A stretch of DNA of 64,000 nucleotides from Eretmocerus hayati (Eukaryota; Arthropoda; Insecta; Hymenoptera; Aphelinidae). A program made the position numbers and the translations under genes. Positions 63,801 through 64,000 of the stretch are shown here, piece after piece. The notes under the pieces are model-generated. The model was not told where the DNA came from, made no database searches, and saw only the letters and a program-made list of their open reading frames with translations. Location of the stretch: assembly GCA_029851415.1 (NCBI GenBank), contig CM056744.1:69310172-69374171 (forward strand). Reading direction: 5' to 3'. How positions within the stretch are numbered: the stretch's first letter is position 1; the number at the start of each line of letters is the position of its first letter.

Positions 63801-64000
63801 CAATTGGACTTTACATTTATTCATCTGAACACAATCAATGAGATGACTTTTTAATTGATTCTCAGTGTAGAAATAGTGCAAGCATCGGTCACAAATGTGA
63901 ATTTTTCCATGATGTGTTATCAACTGACTTTTCACTAATCGTGAGAGATCCTTAATCCAAACGAAATGGAATTTCGGTGGATAAAGGAGGGTCCGTTCAT
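60876..64000 (-). CDS. POLB: Protein-primed DNA polymerase B (pPolB), N-terminus outside the window
   Basis: Open from the window edge to TGA at 60876-60878, more than 1040 codons. Before 63935 it reads KFHFVWIKDLSRLV, so the GTG there is not the start. Order: Cys/His finger (CDRCLHYF...HLIDC), exonuclease I (YADFESF, about 63730), an HNH/VII-like Cys-His segment (CHICGKAF...DHCH), exonuclease II (NLSGYDGHFL, about 63300), exonuclease III (KTDVLLLADVFENF, about 62820), motif A (YLDANNLYGFAM, about 62535), motif B (NAVYGKTMEN, about 62095), motif C (YSDTDSLIY, about 61800). An acidic tail of about 150 residues follows. It replicates the element from a protein primer. Intact. Confidence 0.95.
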   Translation of the reverse strand, partial: ERTLLYPPKFHFVWIKDLSRLVKSQLITHHGKIHICDRCLHYFYTENQLKSHLIDCVQMNKCKVQLPAEGSKLSFKNFKNKEKAPFTMYADFESFLEPTGDPQAFQQHKAFSVGYYLKNTFDETKSYYRSYRQGKDGNQTPAEWFVSELKTIAAELDELYKHPKPMIMTDEDRKNFQSAQYCHICGKAFKETDKKVADHCHLTGIYRSAAHNGCNLNYKNSRFIPIFYHNLSGYDGHFLIRELASDEILKGRIAVLAENKDRYISFTKYIEGSIINFRFLDAFRFMPESLDKLASYLPHHTITYSNFKLDGYSDNQINLLTKKGVYPYDYTSCLSVLEEKSLPKKEDFYSKLHECEISDQEYEHAKNVWTELKVESLGQYSDIYLKTDVLLLADVFENFRSASHEAFGLDPAHYYTTPGYTWDCMLLYTGVELDLISDIDMLLFIEKGIRGGISQCSNRYAKANNKFMNDGYDPNQAESYLIYLDANNLYGFAMSQRLPCSNFEWVENVEENPDFYMVSDDSDVGYILECDINYPEDLHIKHQDLPFCAEHLAPPGSKHKKLLTTLYNKERYVIHYRALKQAREHGLKVTKIHRALKFTQSPWLEPYVAYNTQKRAAANNPFERALFKLMVNAVYGKTMENERKRTTVKLVNKWSGRYGAEAHIASPDFHSVSVIDDDLAVIQKLRTDVTISKPVYVGLSVLDISKTHMYDFHYSKMKEWAGAHCKLLYSDTDSLIYYIEGANIYEIMKEHSEWFDTSDYEELNPFGLERKNKKIVGLFKDECNGWIMTEFIGLRSKMYCILIQNQPPVLKAKGVKTGVVKRTLTFEDYRDCLFNENVVTCAQNTIRSRLHTVRTERQTKVGLSPYDNKRYLIQGETDTLPWGHKNIPIEIETGRVGEPPHIEASLKAELTSAAAESERRPLEEPHQVDLVLDEDLQVEFQSDFIVGVGEPQLNQASQKIEFSHPANELQSTSPIQGTPELLNNDILSLFDEDILNLFLDESLEREFESDFETVEIRRPEHIRPHEPSESGAPPNKKVRH

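Larger units (their letters stand above)
51850..64000. mobile_element. Polinton/Maverick (adintovirus-like) element, right end outside the window
   Basis: All hallmark genes occur within 12 kb: protein-primed DNA polymerase B, retroviral-type integrase with chromodomain, FtsK/HerA-type packaging ATPase, adenain-like protease, double jelly-roll major capsid and penton. Every recognisable reading frame is intact, except that the protease must be reached by a frame change. Compact spacing (often below 50 bp) and promoters embedded in the preceding gene are virus-like. Whether this copy makes particles cannot be told from sequence. The left limit is approximate. Confidence 0.92.

Overview
The window looks like repeat-dominated nuclear DNA of an arthropod, most likely an insect; I cannot fix the species. 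Reasons: a copia-type LTR retrotransposon with a tRNA-iMet-type primer site, a Penelope-like element, two LINE types, TTAA-flanked MITEs and a Polinton/Maverick whose genes carry TATA boxes about 31-33 bases before arthropod initiators (TCAGT/TCATT). I see no ordinary host gene.

Layout. 1-5286: a ~260-bp satellite, unassigned DNA, copy A of a dispersed repeat with hairpin clusters, and a 173-bp tandem repeat. 5292-39125: one Ty1/copia element with 464-bp LTRs and a perfect 5-bp target duplication (CATTC), inflated to 33.8 kb by nested insertions. Its gag zinc knuckle is split at a TA by a satellite element (6595-34242, CCCTGCTGCA termini) made almost entirely of 164-bp and 248-bp tandem repeats. 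That element is split by a 20.1-kb element (10021-30136, ATAT duplication, long terminal inverted repeats built on a 30-bp minisatellite) holding a degraded multi-exon transposase-like gene (19247-28643). This in turn holds a foldback with tRNA-like arms, a LINE, a second foldback and three TTAA MITEs. A 1.36-kb palindrome (ATAG duplication) sits in the right half of the satellite element.

39903-41187: 5'-truncated Penelope-like element (GIY-YIG part) between inverted terminal repeats. 41190-43460: mostly unassigned. 43463-51030: large inverted repeat (copies B and C of the dispersed repeat) around a 146-bp tandem repeat and a decayed RTE-like LINE. About 51850 to the window end: a Polinton (also called adintovirus-like) element, truncated by the window edge.

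The Polinton looks intact. Leftward: a PLA2-domain/core-like protein, an adenain-like protease, penton, major capsid, a Cys-rich protein, a 174-aa protein and two tiny proteins with N-myristoylation consensus starts. Rightward: packaging ATPase, a coiled-coil protein, a fibre-like protein and an integrase with chromodomain. Leftward again: a putative OB-fold protein and protein-primed DNA polymerase B. Together these form a virion-morphogenesis module (capsids, protease, ATPase), an integration module and a replication module. The strongest new observations are a uniform core-promoter grammar that decides several start codons, a frame-matched U UUA AAA/A11 site joining the PLA2 frame to the protease frame by a -1 shift, the paired lipid-anchor microgenes, and the satellite array that moves as a transposon.
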